This document shows positions 16,320 to 26,865 of a stretch of 64,000 nt of DNA, piece after piece. The stretch spans positions 248,001 to 312,000 of the forward strand of contig JAIWZP010000004.1 in assembly GCA_025201375.1 (NCBI GenBank), given 5' to 3'. Source of the DNA: Gongronella butleri (taxonomy: Eukaryota > Mucoromycota > Mucoromycetes > Mucorales > Cunninghamellaceae). A program made the translations under genes and the position numbers. How positions within the stretch are numbered: the stretch's first letter is position 1; each line of letters begins with the position of its first letter. Under the pieces are notes generated by a model. The model was given only the letters and a program-made list of their open reading frames with translations, had not been told where the DNA came from and did not search any database.

Positions 16320-18422
16320 ATGTGTGGTATTTTTGCCTGTTACAACTATCAAGGTGACGTCGAGACCTTCCGTCAACGTGCTCTCTATCTGTCCAAAAAG
16401 TAAGTGGCGTGTCAAGGGAAGGGAGGAAGGGAAGAAAAAATAGAGCGAGAAACGTGCTGACGCGCCATTTTTTCTTCTTTTTCTAGGATCCGTCACCGTG
16501 GCCCTGACTGGTCGGGCTGCCACATTGCCAACCAAACGATCATGTGCCATGAACGTCTTGCCATTGTTGGTGTTGGTATGTGGATGGATGGGCGAGGGAG
16601 AGCGGAAAATGGGAAAAAGGGAAAAAAAATGGAGCTGATCCCGTCGTTTTTTTCTTGTTTCTAGACACTGGTGCTCAACCCTTGGTGAGCGATGACGAGA
16701 ACCTCGTTTTGTGCGTCAATGGCGAGATTTACAACCACAAGGCCCTGCGTGCGACGCTCAAGCACAAGTATGACTTTAAGACTCACTCGGATTGTGAGGT
16801 GATCATGCCTTTGGTAAGCTTTTTCACCCCATCTCCGCCCCGTCCCCCGCAATGGGCTCCCATTGGCTCGATTGGCAACGGCTGACCCATAGTTTCCTTT
16901 CTTAGTACACGGAGCTTGACAAGGAATTGCCCAAGCAATTGGATGGCATGTTCTCGTTTGTGCTTTTGGACAAGAAGCGCAACCGCGTGATTGCTGCGCG
17001 CGACCCCATTGGCATCACGACGCTGTACTATGGCTGGGACTCCAAGATGCCCGGTACCGTGTACTTTGCCTCTGAGCTCAAGTCGCTCAACGAGCAATGC
17101 GACAAGATTTTGGCCTTCCCTCCCGGCCATGTCTACGACTCGGAGACTGGCGAGACCACCCGCTACTTTGAGCCCACCTGGTGGGACGAGAAAAAGGTGC
17201 CCACGAACCCCGCCGACTTGAAGGTTCTCCGCGAGAGCCTCGAGACGGCCGTCCGCAAGCGTCTCATGGCCGAGGTCCCCTATGGTGTGCTTCTTTCCGG
17301 TGGTCTGGACTCGTCTCTCATTGCCTCCATTGCTGCTCGCGAGACCGAGAAGATTGCAAAGTCCGGTGTTGCCGAGGATGGCTTTGATGAACGTAAGTTT
17401 TTTAAAGAAAAAAAAAGACCAAAAAAAAAGAAAAAAAGCAGCCGCGACGCGTCCATGACTTTTCCAATGGGCCTCCTGTCCTTCCAATTGGCACCAAGAC
17501 TCACGATTCCTCGTCTTTCTTTAAAAAAAAAATAGGTGGCCCCACGTTGTGGCCCAGCCTGCACTCGTTCTCCATTGGTCTTCCCGGGTCGCCCGACTTG
17601 ATTGCTGCGCGCGAGGTTGCCAAGCACCTCAACACGATCCATCACGAATACACGTTTACGATCCAGGAAGCGCTGGATGCGGTGAGCGATGTGATTTACC
17701 ACTTGGAGACGTATGACGTGACGACGATTCGCGCGTCGACGCCCATGTACCTGCTGTCGCGCAAGATCAAGGCCACGGGTGTCAAGATGGTGCTGTCTGG
17801 CGAGGGTGCCGACGAGGTGTTTGGCGGCTACTTGTATTTCCATTATGCGCCCGACAATGCCAGCTTCCAAGAGGAGACTGTGACGCGTGTCAAGAACCTG
17901 CACACGTCCGACTGCTTGCGTGCCAACAAGTCGACGATGGCCTGGGGTCTCGAGGCGCGTGTTCCCTTCTTGGACAAGCAATTCCTCGAGGTGGCGATGA
18001 ACATTGACCCTGAATTCAAGCGCCCCAACAAAAAGGAAGGCCGCATGGAAAAGTACATTGTGCGCAAGGCCTTTGACACGTCGGACGACCCCTCGGCCAA
18101 GCCCTACTTGCCGGCTAGCGTCCTCTGGCGCCAAAAGGAACAGTTCTCCGACGGTGTCGGCTACAGCTGGATTGATACCCTCAAGGAGACCTCCCAGACA
18201 AAGGTGTCCGACGCCGAATTCGCCACCGCCGCTCAGCGCTGGACAAAGGACGTCCCCACTACAAAGGAAGCCTACATGTACCGCGTCATGTTTGAGGAAT
18301 GGTATCCCCAAGAAGCCTGCACCGCCTCGGTCGTCCGATGGATTCCAAAGGCCGAGTGGGGCTGCCCCGAGGACCCCTCTGGCCGTGCCCAAGGTGTCCA
18401 CGAGTCCACCATCCAACAATAG
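16320..18422 (+). CDS. ASN1: asparagine synthetase (glutamine-hydrolysing)
   Basis: Exons 16320-16399, 16487-16575, 16665-16813, 16906-17392 and 17536-18422 give 563 residues, the usual eukaryotic length. The enzyme makes asparagine from aspartate, ATP and glutamine in the cytosol. The start is fixed by MCGIFA: Cys2 becomes the N-terminal nucleophile of the class II glutaminase domain (about 2-190). Other glutaminase features are visible: [14 protein letters not shown] and NGEIYNH. The synthetase domain carries the pyrophosphate loop SGGLDSS at 237-243 and the [13 protein letters not shown] motif. No key residue is missing. The first exon is only 80 nt. Upstream sit a TATA box and three TGACTCA sites, which suggest general amino-acid control. 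It converges on the GATA-factor gene, the two stops being only 230 nt apart. Confidence 0.97.
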
Positions 18423-18512
18423 ATATCATTCGTTTTTTCATCTCTCTCTTTCTCCCTTTTGTACATGGATTTTCGCTCTTTTTTATTACGCACACACCCT
18501 TTTGTAAATTTG

Positions 18513-18518
18513 AATAAA
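18513..18518 (+). terminator. AATAAA polyadenylation signal of asparagine synthetase
   Basis: AATAAA lies 90 nt after the asparagine synthetase stop. The convergent GATA gene ends at 18653, so the two 3' UTRs probably overlap or abut. Confidence 0.5.
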
Positions 18519-18652
18519 ATCTTTATTTTAAAATGAAGGATGACAATGCGTGCAAAATGGAAAAGGATGGGTGAGTGGGGGAAGGAAATGGGGGGGAATC
18601 AAAAAGGCAAGGTGATTGATGAAAAGTAATAAAAAAAACTAAAAAAAAAAGC

Positions 18653-19768
18653 TCACTTGAGAGGATGGACCATGTGCAATGCGGGCAATGAGGCGGATGT
18701 GGACAGTGGGAAAGTTGCGGAAGAGGACGACAGGATGGGCGGCAGCCTTAAAGTGTTGGGGATGGGGATCAACGGGTGCTGCTCAGATGTGGAGGATAAT
18801 GAAGCTGATGGTGGCGACGATGGTGATTGGGCAAGCGAAAGCAGTGATTGTGCGACCTGTTGCTCTTGCGACACCGGGGCCCCCGACGGCGTGCTCTGCT
18901 GCTGTTGCTGTTGTTGGCGCGGCATGGGCGTGGGCGTGGATGGTGGTGGACACGCCTTGCACGTCGGATCGTCCAAAATCTTGTCAATGTGCGACAACAT
19001 GGCATTTGTGTCGGCAAGCAATTGGCTGAGACGCACTACCTCGTGCTTTAGATGATGCCGCTTATCTTGGTATTCTTGCCGGTGCTTGCAAGGTGACGAC
19101 AAGGGCGCATTGGCCCCTGACGATGTCGGAAACGTGGAAATGGCGTGATCCACAGGCGACGTTGGCCTTGACGACGTGGAAGACGATGTTGTAGACGATG
19201 CCGACGACAACGCAGGTGGATGTGGTGGCGGCGACGCGCGTGTGGGGGCGGCGGCATTGGGCGCCAATTTGGCGTGCAACATGGGTGGCGACGGCCATTT
19301 GTACTCGGTGGGCGGTTTCGGCAGCATTTGCAAAGGCATTGGTGCATGGGTCGTTGTGAGCATGCCCGTGTGATTGGACGACGCAATGAGCGGGCGGGTA
19401 TAGACCATCTTGATGGTGGGCGCAGATTTGATCTTTTTGTGCTCCATGTCAAACAGCTTTTTCTTATCAGACCCGCGCTTGCGTCGCTTGATCACGGGCT
19501 TGGCCAGCGCAACAGGCCGGTGCGTCAGGTGCAACTTGTAGTAGAGACCACACGCATTGCAAATATTGCGCCCATCCGCATCTCGTCGCCACAAGGGCGT
19601 CTGTGTCGTAGCACAATTCGCACAATGGATCCCGCTGCTGCTTGAATGCCCTTCTTTATCATCTTTGGGTGCATTCTCAGGTACAGAGGCCCCGACCGCG
19701 CCCTCATCTGCATCGGATGCTACTCGTTTGGCCGAAATGACCTTTTCTTGGGTATGATTGAGTGCCAT
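18653..19768 (-). CDS. GATA-type zinc-finger transcription factor
   Basis: A single exon encodes 371 residues. One type IVa GATA finger is complete: Cys49, Cys52, Cys70 and Cys73 with a 17-residue loop, including [18 protein letters not shown] and HRPV, followed by the basic patch IKRRKR. By family knowledge this binds GATA sites in promoters. The HRPV...IKRRKR end resembles the second finger of the iron regulators SreA/Urbs1/Fep1 more than the AreA/AreB finger. However, the first finger and the Cys-rich linker of those regulators are absent. The rest is Pro/Ser/Thr-rich, with a short predicted coiled coil (about 245-270, [20 protein letters not shown]) and a Gln run. The regulated pathway cannot be read from the sequence. 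The neighbouring asparagine synthetase tempts one to think of nitrogen, but that is only position. Confidence 0.88.
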   Translation of the reverse strand: MALNHTQEKVISAKRVASDADEGAVGASVPENAPKDDKEGHSSSSGIHCANCATTQTPLWRRDADGRNICNACGLYYKLHLTHRPVALAKPVIKRRKRGSDKKKLFDMEHKKIKSAPTIKMVYTRPLIASSNHTGMLTTTHAPMPLQMLPKPPTEYKWPSPPMLHAKLAPNAAAPTRASPPPHPPALSSASSTTSSSTSSRPTSPVDHAISTFPTSSGANAPLSSPCKHRQEYQDKRHHLKHEVVRLSQLLADTNAMLSHIDKILDDPTCKACPPPSTPTPMPRQQQQQQQSTPSGAPVSQEQQVAQSLLSLAQSPSSPPSASLSSTSEQHPLIPIPNTLRLPPILSSSSATFPLSTSASLPALHMVHPLK

Positions 19769-21441
19769 GAAAAAGAAGTTGCACCGAGGGGAGTAATAGA
19801 AAAAAATATAACAAGAGGATGTGGATAAAAAAATAAAAAAGAAATTGGAAAAGATAATGAAAAGAGAAACAAGGGAGGGTCAGAGCTTTCTTACTGATGA
19901 AAAACAAGGTTGGGATGATCGCGCAACCATAAAAAAAAATTTTACAATATCGGCCAATCACAAGACATTGTCCGTGACACTTTCTCACGCCCCAGTCTTT
20001 CGTTTTCCAAAAAGGGTCTTGTTTGACCCACGGGTGAGGCGAGATAAAAAAAAAAGGGGGGGGGAATGGATGGGGGAATCTGCTGCCAATTGCAAGGAAA
20101 AATGGCAAATCCTGATCAACGTTTGCCCATTGGATGGCAAATCAGCATCTTGATTCTGCATCAGCAGTTCGTTTTTCTTTTTTCTCCCTTCTGCCAGCAA
20201 TCATCTTTAGAATAAAAATAAAAAAAAGATAAAAAGATCGCAAAATTGGCTCATCTCAATTGGAGGAGTTGACAACGGAGGGTGCTGGAAATTTCCAGCG
20301 CATGGGCACTAAAAAAAAATGTAGCAGGCGAAACGAACCTAAAGGACGTGTCGGACGCATCCACATGGCCGGCGCTGTGGCCCTATCCAAGCGCCGCCCT
20401 CTTCCACGGGCCTTCCCTTTTGGGCCAAAGCTGCTGAAAATGGGTCGTCATTCTGACCTGTTGTTTTTTTTTTCCAATGACCTTGCTGGGGGGGCCAATT
20501 CTGCTCGCTCGCGCTGATTGGCGCGCACATTGATGCATGTTTTAAGGCTCGCATGCATGGCCCCTCCCCCACGCCTCCCCTCTTTTCGTTGTTCTCTGCA
20601 TGCTTCAAGACTAATGTGTCGTCAGAAGCATGTCATCGATCGCGATCTCGCTGCCGCAAGACGTCATGAATCTCAAAACAAGCTGAGCAAACAAATGAAA
20701 CAAGGAGGCCTGCCACGCCAAAACAAAAAAAAAAAAACAAAAAAAAGGGCGGGCGGGCTCCCACTCATCAACGCTAGTCAAAAATCTGCACCCTGATTAT
20801 TTTTTCACCCCGTCGGCCAATCAATGGCGGGGGCACGCTCAAATGAGTGGAGACGAATGGGGCCAAAAGTCCAGGCTCCGCGCACGTTTTTTTGACGTCA
20901 AAGGGAAAAACGGGAAATCCGGGCGGTCAATGTCTAAACTTGGCCCCGTTGGATCTCATTCGATCTCAATTTGCCCTCATGCGCTGTATATGAATGGCTG
21001 ACTCGCCAGTCCCCCCCCCGTCCCGCGCAACTGGCACATGCAACACAAGAAGAAAAAAATTTAGGCGATGCAGCACGCGCTGGCCATTTTTTTTTCGCAA
21101 TATGCGAAACCACAGCATTGGCCCTCGCGCGACTGTGTCGCACAGGGCAAGGGTAGCCGGGATAAATAAAGATAAAATAAAAGGATGGCACGACAATTAA
21201 AAAAAATTAGTTAAAAGCATTGAAAAAAAAAAAGCGAGGCTCATCGTTGAGCCGTGCATTCCGGACCCTGACTCCCAATGTTAGGCATTCATTTAATTGG
21301 GATGTGTAGCAATTGAATGAAGAGGAGAGATATAAGACCATTACAACAAAAAAGAAAAAAGAAAAAAAGAAAAAAAAGAGCATGCGGAAATCGCGAGATC
21401 AGACGCATTCCGGTCCTTGGAGCGGGAAAAGCATGGCTCTT
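19769..21441. other. intergenic, no gene seen
   Basis: About 1.7 kb lie upstream of the GATA gene and downstream of the next minus-strand gene. There are many A/T homopolymer runs and CCAAT/ATTGG pentamers (near 19953, 20123 and 20817, for example), but no convincing frame. Confidence 0.45.
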
Positions 21442-22563
21442 TTACTTGTCAATTTCACGCATCAGCGAGCGGAGCAGGCAGCGCGAGAGCCTGTCGGTTG
21501 ATGAAATGAGATCCATGTCGTTACTGTCTTGCTGAACACGCGATTTGGCGGTGCAAAGAGCCTTATGATGGTCGACCCAGCGCAAAAAGCGGTCGGCTTC
21601 GGTGGTCAAACCACGCCCGGCTTTGGACATGAGCCCATTCGTTGCATACGGCGCCCACACACTATTCATGTCGTGCTGCTTGCTGCGAGGTGACGATGTC
21701 GCGCTCGAATTTGGCGAAAAACAAGACGAAACGGGCAGCAATGGCAAGTCAATGACGGACAACAACGTGTCGTCGTCCAAGTCGTTCAGGCAGATCGACT
21801 TGAATGCGCCGTCCACGGGTCCAATCTTGCCTTGCCGCCATGCAGCGCGGTTAGAAACGGCCATTGTCTGCGGCATATCGTTCACGGGACCCATTTCTGC
21901 AACGCTACTTGTTGCGGACCCCTCCTTGGGCGACGGCGACCGGTAGATGGGCATCCACTCGCCATCACTCCATTCAATCGACGTAACAGACGGCGCATCC
22001 GCAGCAGGAAAAATGAGCGACACGGCGGGCGATGACGACGCGTCATCGTCGTCGTTTTCGTCGTCCAAAGGTGCAAGGTCGGAATGGACGTGCTTCTCCG
22101 GCAGGGGAAAGACGGCAGGCTTCGCGAGAATCGCATTTCCCTCCAAGGCGGCCAAAGTTTCATGGCGAAGACGCGTGAACGTGGCCGCATCCAAGTCTTT
22201 TTCATCAGGTTCTTCTTGTGCGGCCCGGTGGCGGATCATCTCCAGCTGGGTAATATGGTCGACCGACTTTTTCTTCTCGTTCTTGCAAACCCCACCCTCG
22301 TCGACCACAGGCGCGACCACGCATGTATACTTGCATGCGCCGCCGGCCAATTCATCAGGCCAATGCTGCTGCGCGCTATAGTACACAAGCTGCTTGCCCA
22401 AGGGCATCAGGGTCCACTCGGCCCTAATCTCATCCGAAAAGAGCCGCACCTCATCCGCGCTCAGTGATGTCAAAAGCGCGCAGTGTTCCTTCATTTTCGT
22501 TTCACGGAATCGCATAAACGCATGAAGAAAACAAGCTTCAGCCAAAGGGAGACGACGGACCAT
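21442..22563 (-). CDS. hypothetical protein, HMG-box-like N-terminus
   Basis: A single frame encodes 373 residues with codon use like the neighbours. Residues about 8-70 look like a stretched HMG box: a HAFMRFRE start (compare NAFM.[FY]R), EIRAEW about 34 residues on, then a K..YYSAQ ending. The spacing is about three residues longer than in canonical boxes, and classical basic residues are few. A DNA-binding role is therefore only a suggestion. The remaining 300 residues are acidic or Ser-rich, with two ordered patches: VDHITQLEMIRHRAAQEEPD, and a C-terminal helix ending RLSRCLLRSLMREIDK. No mating-locus marker genes flank it. A TATA-like box is 80 nt upstream. Confidence 0.65.
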   Translation of the reverse strand: MVRRLPLAEACFLHAFMRFRETKMKEHCALLTSLSADEVRLFSDEIRAEWTLMPLGKQLVYYSAQQHWPDELAGGACKYTCVVAPVVDEGGVCKNEKKKSVDHITQLEMIRHRAAQEEPDEKDLDAATFTRLRHETLAALEGNAILAKPAVFPLPEKHVHSDLAPLDDENDDDDASSSPAVSLIFPAADAPSVTSIEWSDGEWMPIYRSPSPKEGSATSSVAEMGPVNDMPQTMAVSNRAAWRQGKIGPVDGAFKSICLNDLDDDTLLSVIDLPLLPVSSCFSPNSSATSSPRSKQHDMNSVWAPYATNGLMSKAGRGLTTEADRFLRWVDHHKALCTAKSRVQQDSNDMDLISSTDRLSRCLLRSLMREIDK

Positions 22564-22641
22564 GGACGAGTGAGAAAAATCAAAAAGAAATTGAAGAAAA
22601 AAAAGGAGGGCATAAAGAGCGAGAGAGACAGAGCCGATCTT

Positions 22642-22650
22642 CTTTTATAT
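22642..22650 (-). promoter_or_regulatory. TATA box upstream of the 21442-22563 gene
   Basis: ATATAAAAG reads on the minus strand about 80 nt before the start codon at 22563. Confidence 0.45.
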
Positions 22651-23439
22651 CTGTTGTTTCATTGTTCGCAACAGCTCGTGTATCTCAATGGTCTTTTGAG
22701 CCGCTCATGACGCTCTGACGCGACGATCAAAAGAACAACACAATCAATTTGAAGAGATCTTCGGTGGTACAGCACAGATGTCATCAAGTTCAGCAATGAT
22801 ATAACTTAATTGGCCACCTCCCCTCCTATTTTTTTGCCCCTGACTTCCAACGACTCCTTTAAATCCAAGAATTTCAACCTTGTCAAAAACGCCAAAAACC
22901 CTTTTTTCATGTCATAGATCACAGATGCCCGCGCACGCAGCGAATCATGATCTTTCTGACGATGTGACTTTCAAGGCACTATGGCTAATTCACCTTGAGT
23001 TTGCCTTGGCGTGAAAATAAAATTGCGGTTCATTGCGTTTATGATAGCCAACATCTCAGCAACAACAAATAACTACTGTAGGTTCTGCAAGTTCATTCGT
23101 CACCACGGCCAATCAACAAGCAAGCAAGTAAAACTTTGAAAACCAGAGGTCCACTGGGTCGTTTTGCAGACGATGAATTTAAAATGTTGATATTATTCAC
23201 AAATCCAGCAGTGGCCTATCAATTTCCTTTGATCGCAGTCGGTAAAAATTACACTGTTCGAAAGAGACACGCCTGAGCAGCGTTTCTGGATTATTTGCAA
23301 TCCCGATGTACAAGGTTTGTACGCTTGCAAAAGGCGTCAATCCTTTCGTTCATTTTTAAATCTCGATTTTCTCAGCAATGCACTGAGCAAATAATGGTGG
23401 GTTTGACGCGTCAAACACATCTGTTGAAGCTCTGTCGGA

Positions 23440-23610
23440 CGAGGTCAGATTCACCGGCGTCGAACTAAACTGACAGAAAAAATACACTTTTTCAACAAAA
23501 TCTTTAATGGTGATTTGTTCGACAACAGTCTAGTCGACCCCTTTGCAGATATATTAATACTGTAAACATTGAGGCAAATGATTCAATGGGATGACTTGCA
23601 GCGCGCTGGA
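23440..23610 (+). repeat. dispersed repeat R2, copy a
   Basis: This contains GACAACAGTCTAGTCGACCCC near 23521-23541 and ATGGGATGACTTGCAGCGCG near 23586. Both blocks recur in the same order at 44370-44470. A related, more diverged copy is at 24655-24830. No coding frame is shared. Confidence 0.6.
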
Positions 23611-23644
23611 GGCGCCCCAAGCGCAAATCAAAAATGGCCATCTC

Positions 23645-24290
23645 AGAGCTCCAAAATCAAAATCGAAAAAAAGGGTCTCCAGAATTCCTCCAAAATTGCC
23701 CACGAGAGGCAGCGCAGGGAGAAACCACGAAGCATGCCAAAAAAGAGTGAGATTGACCTGCCGGTTGGCAAGTAATTCGTGATTTTAGAATAAACTTTGC
23801 AGACGAATAGCACGCGGAAGTGCGTTCTTGGAGCCGCACCGACGCGTCCACTAGCAAAAGGAGCTTCATGTGCACGGATTTGACTTGAAACGGACGGGCG
23901 TAAATCAAAGCCTGACGCGGTTTCCACGCGTCCAAGTTGCCCCGCAAACGGACTGTTCGCGCGAATTCCATCTGGAATTCGTGTTTTTTTGAAGTGATCA
24001 TTGATGACCACGTACGCAACAGATTGTGCTCTTTCTTATGAGCTGCGTTTTGAGGATCTGCGGCCAGTCTTCGTCGCGATAGCCTTGTGGCGAAAATATG
24101 AAGCGGATTGCATTTTATGCAAGAACCAGTCAATGAAGCCCTGGGTTTTGTGGCATTTTCATCCGTAAATGGATGCATTCTACCATAGGGTTGAATGGCG
24201 CGGCGACCGGAGGACCTCAGTTTCATCCTTTTAAAATCCATGACTGTACCCCTTGGAAAATCGGTGGAAAATCGTGCTTTTTGCAATTCG
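23645..24290 (-). repeat. dispersed repeat R1, copy 4 (inverted)
   Basis: Read on the minus strand, this shows the R1 block order: the GGGGTACAGTCATGGAT-like block (plus 24236-24255), the AACCCAGGGCTTCATTGACT-like block (plus 24128-24148), the TGGACGCGTC-containing block (plus 23840-23855) and a terminal ATTTTGATTTTG-like stretch. One frame happens to stay open for about 209 codons here, but the other copies have stops, so I treat it as non-coding. Confidence 0.65.
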
Positions 24291-24654
24291 ACATGGGGCG
24301 CCGTCGAGTGCTCTCAGCTTCACAAAACCTTGACATGTCGGCATTTTGCCCTTTCTCTTTTCAGAACAAAAGTAAAAACCGGGGGTCAATCTGGCCGTTG
24401 ACGAGAAAAGCGACATTTCCCTATAAATTCACAATTTTGTCACTAGCGCGTCATGTTTTTGTTCGATCATGCTCAAAACCTGCAAGTCGCATGAGACGCC
24501 CAATGGTGTCATTTCGTGCCTGCCCGGCAACGCTGAAGCGCAACATTTGTACACTTGCAACGCCCAATCAAACATTTCAGCTTCATTTTTCTCGGCAATG
24601 GACAAGACAAAGGACGGCGTGCTGCTGTGATTATAGATGCAGAATTCGATTCTC

Positions 24655-24830
24655 TGTTGGATGAACCCAGTTTCATCAGTGCACGACCAAAACTGACGAA
24701 GAAATTCCATTTTCTAAATTTTGGCTTTGATCACTCGTTCCTCGAAAACGGCTCGATCGACCCCCTATTTTTATTGCAGATTTGCTTAGAAAGCTGAGGT
24801 CAACGCATCTAATGACCGGCTTCTAAGATC
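24655..24830 (+). repeat. dispersed repeat R2, copy b
   Basis: An uninterrupted copy: a CCAGTTTCATCAGTGCACGAC-like block near 24667 runs straight into TTTGATCACTCGTT...GATCGACCCCC and GCATCTAATGACCGG. The first half matches 43676-43726 and the second half matches 44340-44455. This copy therefore shows what the element looks like without the insertion present at 43.7 kb. Confidence 0.55.
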
Positions 24831-26090
24831 TCCAATGTGTAGGTTGCCAAACGGATTTGAGAGGCCTGAACCTCTCAAAGCGGGAGACCTTCCAGATGCA
24901 TTTTGACCTGACCCACCTTTTTTTTTTCTAAATTTGAAAAAAATTCGTCACCAAGGACTCACTCATCGCAGCGCCACAAAACTTTTACACGTAGTGTTTG
25001 TTGCCCCTCTCTATTCAGAAAAAAATAAAAAATCAAAGGTCAATCATGTGGTTTGTCGGGAAGCACGACATTGCTGAAAATTTGGCTGTAGCGCGTTTTT
25101 GTAAAAATCATTTCGCGGTAAAATCATGATTCGATCAACGCCAAACTTTGCCACTTGGTTATTCCAGCGTCTTGCTTAAAGAAAAAATTTAAAAGCGAGA
25201 GGTTGATCGGGCCGTTTCCGTGGCATATACCGTTTTCAAGAATTGTCACAAATTCAAAGATGACCAACACAAATCATGATTCGATTGCCTCCCAACCTTT
25301 ACTCTTTTACTATTTCGCCGCGCCTTGTTCAAAAAGACATTGAAAACCAGAGATTGACTGGATCGTTGTGCAGATGAATTCGAAATCTCGACATTTTTAC
25401 AAATGCAGAATTAAATACCACAAATCATCACGGTTGGGTCGTCCAAAAGCTACACATTACTGTAGGTATGTTATACTGTAGAGTATTGGCGCGTCTCTTT
25501 TTGAAAAGATGTTCAAACCAGGAGTTGACCAAGTCATTGTTGTGCAGGTGAACCCAAAATCTTGACATATCCACAAATCCACAACAGATTCTCAAAATAT
25601 TTTAATTGCGATTGGAAATGCACGGGGGATCAAGGGATTACAACACATTATTTGGGGTGTAAAATCCCAAGATCTTGAAAATTGTGTTTTATTGAGCGCT
25701 TCCTGATGGATTTTTCATTAAAGCAGCGCTTATGGTACTGAATTACTCTTGCAGAAATGACCACACCAAATCTGAGAGGTGCTGTATATACTGTAGACTG
25801 TAGGTCTAAAAGATTGCGGATCCACCGTCGTGGAACTCACCAAGTGCATTTTTTTCAGGATTTTGGTCTCTGGTGATTTTGAAACTCTTGCCAAATGCCC
25901 ATACGAAGACATCCTCATCAAGCAATCGCATTGAGACAGGGTGTACAATACAGTAGCCGCCAAATGACGCGTCAAAACGCCGAGTATGCATCAGATCTTT
26001 TTGTTTGTCATGAAACAATGTTGTTTTGTTCATTTTTGTGGTCATCTTGACTTGCAAGTGGACTTATTGCAGAGACCTTGATGAGGCCAG

Positions 26091-26722
26091 TCAATTGAAG
26101 CTCGGCTGTTTGCAACGATAATTGCGACGGGCGCGCTCAAAACCATGAGAAACAACTGCAAAAATGCCGATGCGTTTGTTTGTACAGTGCCGAAAGTCTT
26201 TTGGTGGCCAGGAACGTACAGCCTGTCCTTAGAACTTGAATGCGGTCGCCAGTTGCTTGCAAATTGTAATTGACAAGTGGTAAAATTTTTACGGTCATTG
26301 CCAGAAACCTTTCTGTCGTGCCTTTTTTTTTTTTTTTTTTTTTTTTTTGCCCCCGCATGCGCTCACCCGACGCCTCATCTATCCAGGCATCGAATTGATG
26401 CGCCCTTATTGGCTCTGTGGCAAAACCATTCCCCGTTCGGAGCTCCTTAAATTTTTGAACCAGGGGACCAATAACAGCAAAGAGCAGCCCAAAGGTCCGC
26501 ACCCGCGGGCCCTCAAGTCCCTGGATCCAATAGACAGCAATGGCGATGGCGTGCTCATGGTCATCATCCATTTGCTTACAACAGCTGTCAAAGTGCTGCG
26601 GGTAGCACACCCCACGTCTGTTTGCATTGACAACCCTTTCTGGACGCGTCGCGATTAAATTACGCCCTCTCCTTGTCCCCTTTACATCGTTGTCAAGACA
26701 ATGTGATGACGACGACTATCGT
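26091..26722 (-). CDS. possible unrecognised two-exon coding fragment
   Basis: On the minus strand a frame is open from about 26720 to 26367. It ends at a good donor (GTGAGC) and can be joined in phase to 26155-26091, which follows a TTTTTGCAG acceptor. The translation has protein-like stretches such as MDDDHEHAIAIAVYWIQGLE and RVRTFGLLFAVIG. No start codon precedes it in frame, except possibly across another intron. I do not recognise the product. The opposite strand is also open over much of the region, so this is weak. It would be divergent from the transporter gene at 26866. Confidence 0.25.
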
Positions 26723-26865
26723 AAGAGACCAATTGAGGTGCCGCTTTTCCCATGAAATTTTTTTTTCGAGTCATCCGGGGACCCCAATTTTTTTTTCTTT
26801 TCGTTCTCTTCTTTCCAATTCACTGTTTTTTTTTTCGTCCTACCCTCTCACACAAAAAGCACACC

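Larger units (their letters stand above)
22750..26090. repeat. gene-free repeat block with degenerate tandem units
   Basis: About 3.3 kb of lower-GC DNA without a gene. A diverged unit with an AAAACCAG[AG]GGT..ACTGG.TCGTTT-like core recurs on the plus strand near 23139, 24368, 25026, 25185, 25338 and 25510. The last three are about 155-170 bp apart, often followed by a GCGACAT/TCGACAT-like block 25-40 nt later. The same core is part of R1, so the block may be R1-derived. TACTGTA occurs near 23073, 23563, 25449, 25464 and 25788. R1 copy 4 and two R2 copies lie inside. Confidence 0.6.

Noticed and set aside
17280..18419. Open frame of about 380 codons antisense to asparagine synthetase
   Set aside because: It is a mirror of a strongly conserved coding exon with biased third positions, including a lysine/phenylalanine run from an intron of the sense gene.
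21442..22563. HMG-box-like gene as a sex-determining mating locus
   Set aside because: The flanking genes usual for the Mucoromycota sex locus (a triose-phosphate transporter and an RNA helicase) are absent within the window, and the box is atypical.
23657..24286. Open frame of about 209 codons on the minus strand within R1 copy 4
   Set aside because: The matching frame is broken by stops in the other three R1 copies, so it is probably fortuitous, although a very old element protein cannot be fully excluded.
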